DNA from: SIG459 sp045532145
GTDB lineage: Bacteria; Bacillota; Clostridia; Oscillospirales; Oscillospiraceae
NCBI GenBank assembly: GCA_045532145.1
Contig: JAZSFJ010000136.1
Location: forward strand, 1-15,633
Length of the DNA: 15,633 nucleotides
Reading direction: 5' to 3'
The notes below the pieces were generated by a model. It saw only the letters and a list, made by a program, of their open reading frames with translations, had not been told where the DNA came from and searched no databases. Numbering within the stretch: the first letter of the stretch is position 1; the number at the start of each line of letters is the position of its first letter. Of this stretch, positions 7,110-15,190 are shown piece by piece. Position numbers and translations under genes: made by a program.

Positions 7110-7794
7110 CCTGTACTCCCCCCTCCCTGTCCGTTATGAGGCTGCCGTCCAGAATGTGATATATCTTGTCCGCCCGCTCCGCCACGGAGTGCTCATGGGT
7201 TATCATGATAATGGTCATGCCCTTCTCGCTGAGAGAGCGGAAAATATCCATTATCTGATTGCCGGAGGCAGTGTCCAGAGCGCCGGTGGGCTCGTCCGCC
7301 AACAGCAGACTGGGCTCCGTCACCATTGCTCTGGCTATGGCAACTCTCTGGCACTGGCCGCCGGAGAGCTGATTGGGCATGAAGTTCATGCGCTCTTCAA
7401 GGCCCACGCTTTTAAGAGCCTGGGCAGCCCTCTCACGACGCTCCTTCTGGGGCACACCTGCGTAGAGCAGGGGCAATGCCACATTGTCGAGAGCGCTCAT
7501 CTTGGGCAGAAGATAGAAATTCTGGAACACAAAGCCTATATACTTATTGCGTATCTCCGCAAGGGCGTTATCGCTCATGGAGCCTATATCCTGACCGTCC
7601 AGAAGATAACTGCCCTCGCTGGGCACATCCAGACAGCCGATAAGGTTCATAAGAGTGGTCTTACCGGAGCCGGAGGGGCCCATGATAGCCAGATACTCTC
7701 CCTTTTCCACCTGCAGGCAGATGTCCTTCAGCACCGGGACTTCATTTTTGCCCCGGCTGTAGTTTTTGTAAACATGCTCAAGCTGCACTACCAT
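7096..7794 (-). CDS. ABC transporter ATP-binding protein, MacB/LolD family
   Basis: This 232-residue cytoplasmic ATPase of the MacB/LolD/YknY group should power the permease at 4173-5495. All motifs are present: Walker A GPSGSGKT (39-46), Q-loop at Q91 (FQNF), signature LSGGQCQR (143-150), Walker B LLLADEPTGALD with catalytic E168, and H-loop H200 (ITHE). The family-typical AIMGPSGSGKTTLMNLIGCL is intact. The signature has Cys where most relatives have Gln (LSGGQQQR). The start at 7794 lies only 2 bases after the TGA of the preceding lipoprotein adaptor, with GGGGAGGG upstream, and its own stop overlaps the next adaptor by 14 bases. All four genes are therefore one tightly coupled operon. Confidence 0.96.
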   Translation of the reverse strand: MVVQLEHVYKNYSRGKNEVPVLKDICLQVEKGEYLAIMGPSGSGKTTLMNLIGCLDVPSEGSYLLDGQDIGSMSDNALAEIRNKYIGFVFQNFYLLPKMSALDNVALPLLYAGVPQKERRERAAQALKSVGLEERMNFMPNQLSGGQCQRVAIARAMVTEPSLLLADEPTGALDTASGNQIMDIFRSLSEKGMTIIMITHEHSVAERADKIYHILDGSLITDREGGVQDAES

Positions 7795-7796
7795 GT

Positions 7797-8957
7797 TCAG
7801 CCCTCCCCGGAGAAGTCCGCGACCTCACGGTAGCTGACAGCAGAGCCCTCCTGGCAGTCGGGATTCATGGGGTCGGCCACATAGTCCTCGGAGGAAAGAC
7901 CCTCAAGAACCTCGTAGCTGCCCTTCATGCCGTCGTACATGCCAAGCACCACGCTGCGGGATGTGATCTTGTCGCCGTTTCCGGCCACCCATAAAGTGGC
8001 GGTGGTGTTGCCGGTGGCCTCGTCAAAGCCCATTTCCACAAAGAAGCTCTCGGGTATCCAAAGGCCCTCGCTCTCGGCTGCAGGGGCAAGCTCCACGTAT
8101 ACATGCTGGCCCAGCAGCAGGCCCTCGGTGGAGTCCAGCTCCACATAGAAAGCGTAGTTAGAGGTACTGGTCATGGGGTCCATCATGCCGCCATACCAAT
8201 AGTCACCCTGATCCTGAGAGGGCTCGTCCACGTCAACGCTCAGCACGGTGCCATCCCAGAACGCGCCATCCTCCATGCGGGAATAAGCCCGAACTCTGGT
8301 GCCGGGCATAAGACCGTTATACATATTCATCTCGTTGAGGCTGCCCTTCACCCGATAGGCCCCCTCCTGCTGGATGGAGATATAATATTGGGCGCTCTGG
8401 TCCTCGTTGACAGAGCGGACAGTGCCGTCCACAGGGCTGACCACATCCACATTGGAGAGCATTTCCTCAAGGTCGGCAATGCTCTTTTCCTTGGCAATTA
8501 TCTGGTAATCGTTTTCAAGGATAGTGGTCTTGAGGGTGTTTATCTCAAGGGTAAGGCGGGACTTGTCCGCCTCGTTGTATGTATACTGCAGCTGCTGCTC
8601 AAGCTTGGGAAGCTGCTCGGAGTAGCCGGTCTGCTCGTTTCTCATTTTCTCCAGCTCCAGAAGCTGCTTTTCATGCTCAAGCTCCAGAGCCTCAAGGTCG
8701 TAGCTGAAAAGCTTGTCCCCGGCCTTCACCTGGTCACCTACGGCAACATAAAGCTCTTCTATGGTCTTGGTGGCGTCGCGCTGTATTTCGCTTACATCCT
8801 CGCTGACCACCATGGCAGCATAACGCTCCCCTGCCGCTGCGGCAATTCCAAGCTGGTCTGCCCGCTGCACAGGCACTCCGCCGCTCTCTCCTCCGCAGGC
8901 GGTGAGAGAAAGGAGCATAATAAGAGCAAGAACGAATATAATGGGTTTTTTCAGCAT
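7797..8957 (-). CDS. Lipoprotein adaptor (MacA/HlyD-type) of the ABC efflux operon
   Basis: This is the first gene of the operon: 386 residues, with signal peptide and lipobox LTAC (C21), so it is a lipid-anchored adaptor. Residues 62-86 (ELYVAVGDQVKAGDKLF) and about 170-195 (DVVSPVDGTVRSV) are the two lipoyl-like halves. Residues 88-168 between them form a full, uninterrupted coiled-coil hairpin rich in Leu, Glu and Lys. Beta-barrel and membrane-proximal domains follow, ending VLEGLSSEDYV. It differs from the second adaptor of the same operon in anchor type and hairpin, but shares the loop pattern P-x4-G-x-Y-x-Y-G-G (246-257) at the equivalent place, which suggests an old duplication. The start has GGGAGGG 7 bases upstream, and a good promoter ends about 40 bases before it. 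Confidence 0.88.
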   Translation of the reverse strand: MLKKPIIFVLALIMLLSLTACGGESGGVPVQRADQLGIAAAAGERYAAMVVSEDVSEIQRDATKTIEELYVAVGDQVKAGDKLFSYDLEALELEHEKQLLELEKMRNEQTGYSEQLPKLEQQLQYTYNEADKSRLTLEINTLKTTILENDYQIIAKEKSIADLEEMLSNVDVVSPVDGTVRSVNEDQSAQYYISIQQEGAYRVKGSLNEMNMYNGLMPGTRVRAYSRMEDGAFWDGTVLSVDVDEPSQDQGDYWYGGMMDPMTSTSNYAFYVELDSTEGLLLGQHVYVELAPAAESEGLWIPESFFVEMGFDEATGNTTATLWVAGNGDKITSRSVVLGMYDGMKGSYEVLEGLSSEDYVADPMNPDCQEGSAVSYREVADFSGEG

Positions 8958-8994
8958 ATCTGAACCCTCCCTGAAAAAATTATTGCTTACTTAA

Positions 8995-9023
8995 ATAATA
9001 CCGCCATGGCCTGTAATAATCAA
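8995..9023 (-). promoter_or_regulatory. Sigma-A-type promoter of the four-gene ABC efflux operon
   Basis: On the minus strand -35 TTGATT (9018-9023), a 17-base spacer and -10 TATTAT (8995-9000). The expected transcript start leaves a leader of roughly 30 bases. The spacer contains the perfect 8-base palindrome GCCATGGC (9003-9010), which could be chance or a repressor half-site pair. Confidence 0.7.
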
Positions 9024-9173
9024 CCGAAGGGGAGATTAAATATTTATTAATTTTTTGCGGTACATATGTAAAGACGTAAAAAGGGAGAAAAAGTTCCGGG
9101 GATTGGGGAAAATAATAGTTTGAAACTTCGCATTTATATTCATCTTCAAGTCAAAATATACCGCGTTTTCAGC

Positions 9174-9199
9174 GGCGCGCCGGGGTCGTCGCGCCCTAC
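9174..9199 (-). repeat. Isolated REP-like hairpin with GTAG foot
   Basis: Stem GGCGCG (9174-9179) pairs with CGCGCC (9190-9195) around a 10-base loop. CTAC follows at 9196-9199, so the minus strand reads GTAG and then the hairpin. This is the same layout as the array at 3754-4144 but with a different stem sequence, which supports the idea that the architecture, not the sequence, is conserved. Confidence 0.65.
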
Positions 9200-9227
9200 G
9201 AAAGGCGTTTTTTTATTGCACCGATAT

Positions 9228-9269
9228 AAAAAATACCAGCCTTTTCGATGAAAAAGGCTGGTATTTTTT
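9228..9269. terminator. Intrinsic terminator of the exporter/GLUG operon
   Basis: An 18-base-pair stem (9228-9245 with 9252-9269) starts with six A and ends with six T around a 6-base loop. It begins 6 bases after the stop of the GLUG-repeat gene. It insulates this operon from the ABC operon promoter downstream. Confidence 0.9.
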
Positions 9270-9275
9270 CACTTT

Positions 9276-12200
9276 TCAAGCTTTTTGTTTTGCTTTCTTC
9301 CGTTTTCCCGTGCGGACATTCATAACAACAACCGCCAAAGCCAGCAGCACTCCCGCTGCAACGACGGCAATGATAAGTCCATAGGGTATATCCGGTTCAA
9401 GCTCCACCACAGCAAAGCTGAACTCCTCCCCGCTGGCAGGGAAAACAAGGTAGCTGCTCTCGGTCTCATAGGAAACGGGCGACCATTCCCCTCCGCTGAG
9501 CACATACACAGCTATCTCTCTTCTGCTTTCCGGGCTGAGGAAGCGCACCAGCACATCCTGCTCCCTGCTGCCTGTGGCCTTCACGGTCCAGGCGGCTATG
9601 CTGCCCTCGGGAGCCTCGGCACATTCCCCGATCTCCGGTACGAATCCGGGGACAAAGGCGCCCTCAAGAAGCACCACAGCCCGCTTGCCCTCCTGTTTCT
9701 CGCCGGCAACCACCGTATCAAAGGGCGTATACACAGCCTCAACCGTATCTGAGAAAGTCAGCCTGTTGAAATCAAAGCTCTCCCAGCTTCCCACATGGCC
9801 CGTTTTTTCCGGGACCGGGGGCACTTCGGAAAGATCCAGGCTGTCCCCGTAGCTGAAGCTGACGCTCTTTACAGTCACATTATCCGCTACAAAGGTGAGC
9901 TTGAAATTCTGAAACTCCCCGGGCATATTCTCCGCCTGAATAAATTCATCATAAGCTTGGGGCTCGGCCTTGCCTGCATAGCTGACGCCGTCGATGCCGC
10001 CGGGCTCACGGCCCACGAAACAGTTATCCCTGGCCTCTCCGGTGACTTCTCCGGCAATGGAGCCAATATAGCCGCCCTGAGAACTGAGCTTTACTATGGC
10101 GCGGCAGCCGCTTATATCGCTGACACTTCCGGCAATACCGCCCACATAGTCCCCGCCGCTGAGAGTGCAGAGGCTGCGGCAGTTTCGGATGGCGGCAGCA
10201 GACTGGCCCGCGATACCGCCCACATAGTCTCCGGAGCGGCTTTCGATATGCCCGTAGTTCTCGCAGCCGTAAATAACGCCAAGGTCCATATAACCCACAC
10301 TGCCGCCGGCAGCGTCTTTTTTGGCAGTGACCTTTTCATAGTTCACGCAGCTCAGCAGCGCCGCATTGGTGAAGTATCGGAAGCTGCCTCCCACGGAGCC
10401 TGAGACGGAGATATCCTCCTCCGGGTCAAGGTCATATTCAATGGCCATAGTTCCGGCGATACCACCCACGTTCACGTCGCCCTCTACGCTGCCCCGGTTT
10501 TCGCAGTTCTGGGCTTTGCCATCCCGCTCCTTAAAAAGCTCCTCCTCGGACATATCCTCATAGACAGTCTCCGTGGCCTCTCCTTCCAGAAGCTCCATGA
10601 AGCATTCCATCACCTTGAAAAACTGCTGGTTTATGGCCCGCAGGTCATCGCTGATAATGCCCACGCTGCCGTTCATGGTCTGGTTCAGCTTTTCCATCTG
10701 GCCGCTGAGGCCCAGAAGGGCTGCGTCCATTCTGTCGGTCTCCTCAAGGAAGTCCTGACCAAGGCCCTCAAAGATATTTGTGTTCTCCCGGCCCAAGTCC
10801 GTGAGCCAGGCTTCCATATCCCCGGCCATTACGCCGAGGCTATCGAAGGCAAGGCCCATTTCCTCCAGGGCCTTGGTAAGAGGAGTTGTGAGAGCCTCCG
10901 GAACGCCGTCCATCTCCGAGAGCTTCTTTGAAGCGGCCTCGAGGCCGTTTTCCATAGCGTCCTTCACCTTTTCCGAGGCGCTGACCATAAGAAGCCGGGC
11001 GTTTTTAAGCTTGTCAATGGCGCCCTTGGTCACAGCGGCAAATTCCTCAAAGCCGTTTTTAACCTTGTCCACGGCCTCATCTATGCTGCCGGTTTCCCCC
11101 TCCCCGGGCACTTCCGTCAGTCCCTGAAGATAGGTCTTTATATCTCCCGCAGCGCTCTTGCAAAGTCCAAGAGCTCCACTCAGGTCATCCTCGGCCTCGC
11201 CGAGTTTTCCAATGGCATAATTGGCAAGCTCAATAATCTCGGAGAAGGCCTCACCGCAGTCCCGGAGGGCTGCAAGGAAATTCTGAAGCTCCGCCACTGC
11301 CGCAGTCATATGGCCGGTGCATTCCTCAAGCCGACCCACTATGGTGCCCAGACGCTCAATATAAGCCGCGGCGAGGGAGGCAAAGTCGTTTATATTCTCA
11401 AGATTACCGTCCACGAAGCCCACGAGAGCATCCCCGAGCAATGATGCGCTCTGCCCGGCGTTTTCAAGATATGTCCCCGCCTGCGTTAGGATGGCACTGA
11501 GCTCGTTGGAGGAATTCTCCACTGAGCCTATCATATCGCTGAGCAGTCCTTCCAAAGCATCCATCTCAGCCTTGAGCCTTGTGAGAGCCGTGGAGGAAAA
11601 CTGCAGAGTAATGGAGGGCACCAGCTGACCCACCACGCCGCCTACATCCTTGCGCCCGTTTACCACGCCAAAGTTGCGGCAGCGGTCCATAAAGCCGGAA
11701 AGCCGGCCCACAATGCCGCCCACATTATAGCCCACATGGGGATAACCCACGCTGCCACGGTTAGTGCAGCTATCCAGCCTGCCCTGTGAGAAACCGGCGA
11801 TGCCACCTGTGTCCGTATGGGCGGAGACATTTTCCGCAGAGTTCAGCTCCGTCCAGTCTATATCCAGCTCCTCGCCGGAAATCTCCGGATTTGTGGTATT
11901 CACGCTGCCCAGATTGCTGCAGGCGAAAATGCTGCCCAGATTGCGCCCGGCTATGCCGCCGGTGTAGTGCTCTCCCGATATATTGCCAAGACTGCGACAG
12001 CCGGAGATATAACCTGTGGAGGCGTTCACGCCCACTATGCCGCCGATGTCGCTGCGTCCGCTGACGCTGCCGTGGAAGGTGCAGTTTATTATCTCTCCCC
12101 GGTTTTCTCCGGCTATGCCGCCCAAGCCCTCGCCGTTGATTTCCGGTGCCACGGTGCCTTCCACCGTCAGCTCCCGGACACTGCCCTCTTCCCCAATATA

Positions 12201-12512
12201 TCGGAAAAGTCCGCCCACGGCGGAGCCGGGACCGCTTATATATAGGCCCTTTATGCTGTGTCCGCCGCCTTCAAAGCTGCCGCTGAAATAGGCAATGGGC
12301 TGGAATTCCTCGTTTTTCAAATCGATGTCCTGCTTGAGCACCACAGTCTTGCCCACAGACCAGGAGTCCAGAAGGCAATTCCGGCTCAGCTCCCGAAGCT
12401 CAGAGGGGGTGTAAATCTCTATTATGTCTCCGGAGGCAAAAGCGCCGGAGGGAAGCAGGGAAATCAGCAGCGCAAGGACAAGGATAAGGGCAGAAAGTCT
12501 TGCTTTTCTCAT
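9276..12512 (-). CDS. Secreted GLUG-repeat protein with a central helical insertion, InlB-B-like domain and C-terminal membrane anchor
   Basis: This protein has 1078 residues. A signal peptide is at 1-26 (ending AFA). GLUG-type repeats, pattern GGIAGxxxGxIxxC, lie at about 94-300 and again at 667-831, with a period near 25-29 residues and one cysteine per repeat (C144, C172, C198, C249, C278; C670, C722, C750, C778, C803, C831). Between the two repeat blocks is about 350 residues of almost pure helix (305-655) rich in heptad-spaced Leu/Ala and poor in proline. Residues about 871-930 (FVADNVTVKSVSFSYGDS to VEAVYTPF) resemble the InlB B-repeat/Flg_new fold, and another beta domain follows. A single TM segment (1043-1065) ends in a basic tail RTGKRKKAKQKA, so the protein is anchored with its bulk outside; there is no LPXTG. 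The start codon overlaps the exporter stop (ATGA), with AAGGAGGG upstream, so the two proteins are made together and probably work together. Function is unknown; a role as surface partner of the exporter is inference. Confidence 0.85.
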   Translation of the reverse strand: MRKARLSALILVLALLISLLPSGAFASGDIIEIYTPSELRELSRNCLLDSWSVGKTVVLKQDIDLKNEEFQPIAYFSGSFEGGGHSIKGLYISGPGSAVGGLFRYIGEEGSVRELTVEGTVAPEINGEGLGGIAGENRGEIINCTFHGSVSGRSDIGGIVGVNASTGYISGCRSLGNISGEHYTGGIAGRNLGSIFACSNLGSVNTTNPEISGEELDIDWTELNSAENVSAHTDTGGIAGFSQGRLDSCTNRGSVGYPHVGYNVGGIVGRLSGFMDRCRNFGVVNGRKDVGGVVGQLVPSITLQFSSTALTRLKAEMDALEGLLSDMIGSVENSSNELSAILTQAGTYLENAGQSASLLGDALVGFVDGNLENINDFASLAAAYIERLGTIVGRLEECTGHMTAAVAELQNFLAALRDCGEAFSEIIELANYAIGKLGEAEDDLSGALGLCKSAAGDIKTYLQGLTEVPGEGETGSIDEAVDKVKNGFEEFAAVTKGAIDKLKNARLLMVSASEKVKDAMENGLEAASKKLSEMDGVPEALTTPLTKALEEMGLAFDSLGVMAGDMEAWLTDLGRENTNIFEGLGQDFLEETDRMDAALLGLSGQMEKLNQTMNGSVGIISDDLRAINQQFFKVMECFMELLEGEATETVYEDMSEEELFKERDGKAQNCENRGSVEGDVNVGGIAGTMAIEYDLDPEEDISVSGSVGGSFRYFTNAALLSCVNYEKVTAKKDAAGGSVGYMDLGVIYGCENYGHIESRSGDYVGGIAGQSAAAIRNCRSLCTLSGGDYVGGIAGSVSDISGCRAIVKLSSQGGYIGSIAGEVTGEARDNCFVGREPGGIDGVSYAGKAEPQAYDEFIQAENMPGEFQNFKLTFVADNVTVKSVSFSYGDSLDLSEVPPVPEKTGHVGSWESFDFNRLTFSDTVEAVYTPFDTVVAGEKQEGKRAVVLLEGAFVPGFVPEIGECAEAPEGSIAAWTVKATGSREQDVLVRFLSPESRREIAVYVLSGGEWSPVSYETESSYLVFPASGEEFSFAVVELEPDIPYGLIIAVVAAGVLLALAVVVMNVRTGKRKKAKQKA

Positions 12513-14959
12513 TCTTCCCCCTCCTTTTCTTTCCCGGAAACAAGGCTGACGCTGTCCGTTTCCACCATTGCTCGCACCTCGCCCCGGATGCTGCCGTGGA
12601 TATTGGCGTCAACATAGCCGTTCACATAGCCACGGATGCGTCCCCGGACGTTCATGGAGCCTCTTATCTCCTGTCTCAGCTCCGGCAGAGGTACGCTGAA
12701 GGAGGTTTTTTCTATAATGGCGTCGCCAAGCACCAGTATTTCGGGCAGCACGCCAAGAACCAGCACCATGGATATCATAGTGCCTCGGCCAATGCAAAGT
12801 CCCATGGTATATATACTGGGCTCCGTGCTGATAAAGCTTATGAGCATGCCCGCCGAGGAGAGGATGACGCCGCTGGTCATAACCGTGGGGAAGGCCAGAT
12901 TCAGAGCCTCCACCATGGCCTCCTTATAGGGCATATGCTTTTTAAGCTCAAGGTAACGGCTGGAGAGGACTATGGCATAGTCGATGTTGGCGCCCATCTG
13001 TATGGCGGAGACTATGAGATAGCCCATAAAGAAGATATTCTGCTGCTGCAATGTGGGGAAGGAGAAGTTTATCCATATACTTCCCTGTATGACAAGAATG
13101 AGCAGCACCGGCAGACCCGCCGACTTGAAGGTGAACAGCAGTATCACCATAACGAAAACAGCGGTAAGAATACTGATAAGAAGATTGTCCCTTGTGAAGG
13201 AGTCCGCAAGGTCGCGAGCGGAGGTGGCCTCGCCCACTACGATCACGTTGCCCTCTCCGTAATAGGCCTCGCCCAGCTCATGTATGACGTCCATGAAGGC
13301 ATAGGCCTCCTCGCCCTCCATGGGCAGGTCCAGAGACACCACCATGCGGCTGTGCTTATCGCTCTGGAGCTGTCTGAGAGCCTCCTCCAGCTGTCCCCCC
13401 ATTTCATCCAGCATGGCGGACATATCCTCATCAAGGGTGATGAAGCCGCCCTCCAGCTCGGCGGAGAGATAGAGGAACATATCAATGAGAGGTATGGGAT
13501 AGGAATTTATATCGTTGAATATCTCCCCCATGTCCTCATTTGACACTGCGTAGGCGGTGTACAGCAGCTGCACCACCTCTATATCCATATCCGTAAGCTC
13601 CGAAAACTCGCGGGTGGTGAGGCCGCTTGTGAGAGTATAGCCGTCTATAGCCTCCACATTTGCAAGGCCCATGGCATAGTTGACCTCCTCGCAGGCCTCA
13701 AGGTCACGGAGGAAGGCGGCCTCGCTCTCATAGTCCCCGCAGGGCACTATGATGGCCATTATGTTCTGGGTGCCAAATCTTTCCTTTATTCTCTCCTCTG
13801 CTATCTGGCCCTCACTCATTTTGGTGGTGGCAAGGGTGCTGTAACCGAAGGCGTAGGGGCAGTTGTTGGAGAGGAAAAAGGCAGCGATAACCACAACAAG
13901 GAAAATGGGAGGAACCACATAGCGCAGCTTCACCATAAATTTGCCCCACAAACTTATCCGGGGGATGAAGGAGCGGTGTCTGGTCCTCTGGAGGGCTCCG
14001 GCGAAAAGCATCAGCAGACCGGGCATCAGAGTGAAGACGGAAAGAAGGCTTATGATAATGCTCTTAATAAGCACCTTGCCCATATCCGCGCCCAGACCGA
14101 ACTGCATGAACATCAGAGCAGCCATACCGGAAATAGTGGTGAGAGAGGATGAGGCTATCTCGGGAATAGCCTTGCTGAGAGCCAGAATGCAGGCATCCCG
14201 GTTATTATGGCTGAGCCTTTCCTCAGAAAAGCGGTGGCACATGATGATGGCATAGTCTATAGCCAGAGCCAGCTGCAGCACAACGGTGACGGAGTTGGAA
14301 ACAAAGCTTATCTCACCATAAATAAAGTTTGTGCCCATATTTATGGCAGCCGCCGCAAGGAAGGTCATAAGGAGCACCAGCACCTCGGCATAGGCCTGAC
14401 TTGTGAGCAGCAGCACCGCCAAAACTATGACGGAGGCCACAGCCATGATAACAAGCATCTCCGAGGCCAGCATATCGTTCATATCGTAGCCAACATCGGA
14501 ATCTATGTAAGCGTCATAGTCGGCGAGATAGGCTTTTATCTCGTCCATGGCGGCGATGCTTATCTCGTCGGCAGTCTCCCCGGCGAAGGTAACATCAAAA
14601 AGGGCGGAGGCCCCCTTGTAGCCACCCTCGTCCTTATTGAAGCTGACCATGGCAACACCCTCAATGGCGCCAAGGTCCGCGGCTATCTCCTCAGCACGCT
14701 CCGCGGTGATATTCTCCACCATGATGCGGCCCGTGCCGGAGGCGAAGAATTCCTCGGCCATTATCTCTATGCCTATTCTGGTTTCGGTATCCTCCGCCAG
14801 ATAGTCGGTGGTGTTCTCGTTGACATCCACCCAGCCCAGAGAAAAAACGCTGAAGATAATACCAAGTATGTAAATGAGGAAAAACAAACTGCGCTTATCC
14901 ACAACAAAGGTGGCTAAGCGTAAGAAAAGGCTCTTGTTTTCGCTCTTGTGAGCGGCCAT
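12509..14959 (-). CDS. MMPL/RND-superfamily exporter
   Basis: This 816-residue polytopic protein is made of two related halves, as in MMPL/YdfJ transporters. Each half has one N-terminal TM, a large extracellular domain (about 45-165 and 370-595) and five clustered TMs. The TM4-type motifs with the proton-relay aspartate are LALAIDYAIIMCHRF (D235) and GANIDYAIVLSSRY (D660). These pumps use proton motive force to export lipids, siderophores or other hydrophobic molecules; the substrate here is not evident. After the last TM the cytoplasmic tail carries an exact four-residue repeat (V/I)-x-(G/A)-x at about 771-799, then an acidic/lysine end. ATG 14959 is chosen; a GTG at 14968 is in frame but its first base lies inside the ribosome binding site. 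The stop overlaps the GLUG gene start by 4 bases. No regulator gene is adjacent. Confidence 0.92.
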   Translation of the reverse strand: MAAHKSENKSLFLRLATFVVDKRSLFFLIYILGIIFSVFSLGWVDVNENTTDYLAEDTETRIGIEIMAEEFFASGTGRIMVENITAERAEEIAADLGAIEGVAMVSFNKDEGGYKGASALFDVTFAGETADEISIAAMDEIKAYLADYDAYIDSDVGYDMNDMLASEMLVIMAVASVIVLAVLLLTSQAYAEVLVLLMTFLAAAAINMGTNFIYGEISFVSNSVTVVLQLALAIDYAIIMCHRFSEERLSHNNRDACILALSKAIPEIASSSLTTISGMAALMFMQFGLGADMGKVLIKSIIISLLSVFTLMPGLLMLFAGALQRTRHRSFIPRISLWGKFMVKLRYVVPPIFLVVVIAAFFLSNNCPYAFGYSTLATTKMSEGQIAEERIKERFGTQNIMAIIVPCGDYESEAAFLRDLEACEEVNYAMGLANVEAIDGYTLTSGLTTREFSELTDMDIEVVQLLYTAYAVSNEDMGEIFNDINSYPIPLIDMFLYLSAELEGGFITLDEDMSAMLDEMGGQLEEALRQLQSDKHSRMVVSLDLPMEGEEAYAFMDVIHELGEAYYGEGNVIVVGEATSARDLADSFTRDNLLISILTAVFVMVILLFTFKSAGLPVLLILVIQGSIWINFSFPTLQQQNIFFMGYLIVSAIQMGANIDYAIVLSSRYLELKKHMPYKEAMVEALNLAFPTVMTSGVILSSAGMLISFISTEPSIYTMGLCIGRGTMISMVLVLGVLPEILVLGDAIIEKTSFSVPLPELRQEIRGSMNVRGRIRGYVNGYVDANIHGSIRGEVRAMVETDSVSLVSGKEKEGEE

Positions 14960-14967
14960 GAACAACA

Positions 14968-14974
14968 CTCCTCC
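14968..14974 (-). promoter_or_regulatory. Ribosome binding site that fixes the exporter start
   Basis: The minus strand reads GGAGGAG, 8 bases before ATG 14959. Upstream GTG (14968) and TTG (14965) codons are in frame but touch or crowd this site, so they are unlikely starts. Confidence 0.75.
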
Positions 14975-15008
14975 GGACAGACAGGCGGTAATAACACTTT
15001 ATTATATC

Positions 15009-15037
15009 AGTATAGTAAAAACTTGCCTCCAGTGCAA
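15009..15037 (-). promoter_or_regulatory. Sigma-A-type promoter of the exporter/GLUG operon
   Basis: On the minus strand -35 TTGCAC (15032-15037), a 17-base spacer and -10 TATACT (15009-15014). It lies about 50 bases upstream of the exporter start and diverges from the truA promoter. Confidence 0.72.
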
Positions 15038-15044
15038 CCAATAA

Positions 15045-15056
15045 ATTGTAAACAAT
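15045..15056. promoter_or_regulatory. Small palindrome ATTGT-2-ACAAT upstream of the exporter promoter
   Basis: The plus strand reads ATTGTAAACAAT, a perfect 5-base inverted repeat with a 2-base centre. It lies 7 bases upstream of the exporter -35 box. The position suits a regulator site, but the palindrome is short, the region is A+T rich, and no regulator gene is nearby. Confidence 0.3.
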
Positions 15057-15130
15057 CAATTCTTTTCAATATATTTACCACAACATCTTGTGTTTTCCCC
15101 GCAGCGATGAGTGGACTGTCCGGCTTCGGG

Positions 15131-15159
15131 TTTACACAGAGAAAAAAACAGAGTATACT
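15131..15159 (+). promoter_or_regulatory. Sigma-A-type promoter of truA
   Basis: -35 TTTACA (15131-15136), a 17-base spacer and -10 TATACT (15154-15159). The predicted transcript start is near 15166, which gives a leader of about 25 bases containing GGAGGG (15175-15180). Confidence 0.75.
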
Positions 15160-15190
15160 GGCCTTATAAAAGGCGGAGGGAGAAAGGCAA

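Larger units (their letters stand above)
8958..9275. other. 318-base intergenic region between the two export operons
   Basis: No gene is supported here. From left to right it holds the ribosome binding site and promoter of the ABC operon (8995-9023), an A+T-rich stretch of about 150 bases without recognisable structure, one REP-like hairpin (9174-9199), and the terminator of the exporter/GLUG operon (9228-9269). Confidence 0.8.

Noticed and set aside
5772..7139. A 455-codon plus-strand open frame, and similar long ones at 8103-8963, 12500-13543 and 14207-14917
   Set aside because: All are antisense to well-supported minus-strand genes. They are rich in His, Gly, Leu and Ala as expected from reversed G+C-rich codons, and none has convincing motifs.
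14960..14968. GTG or TTG start for the exporter, adding three residues
   Set aside because: The GTG begins inside the ribosome binding site and the TTG is only 3 bases from it; ATG 14959 has normal spacing.
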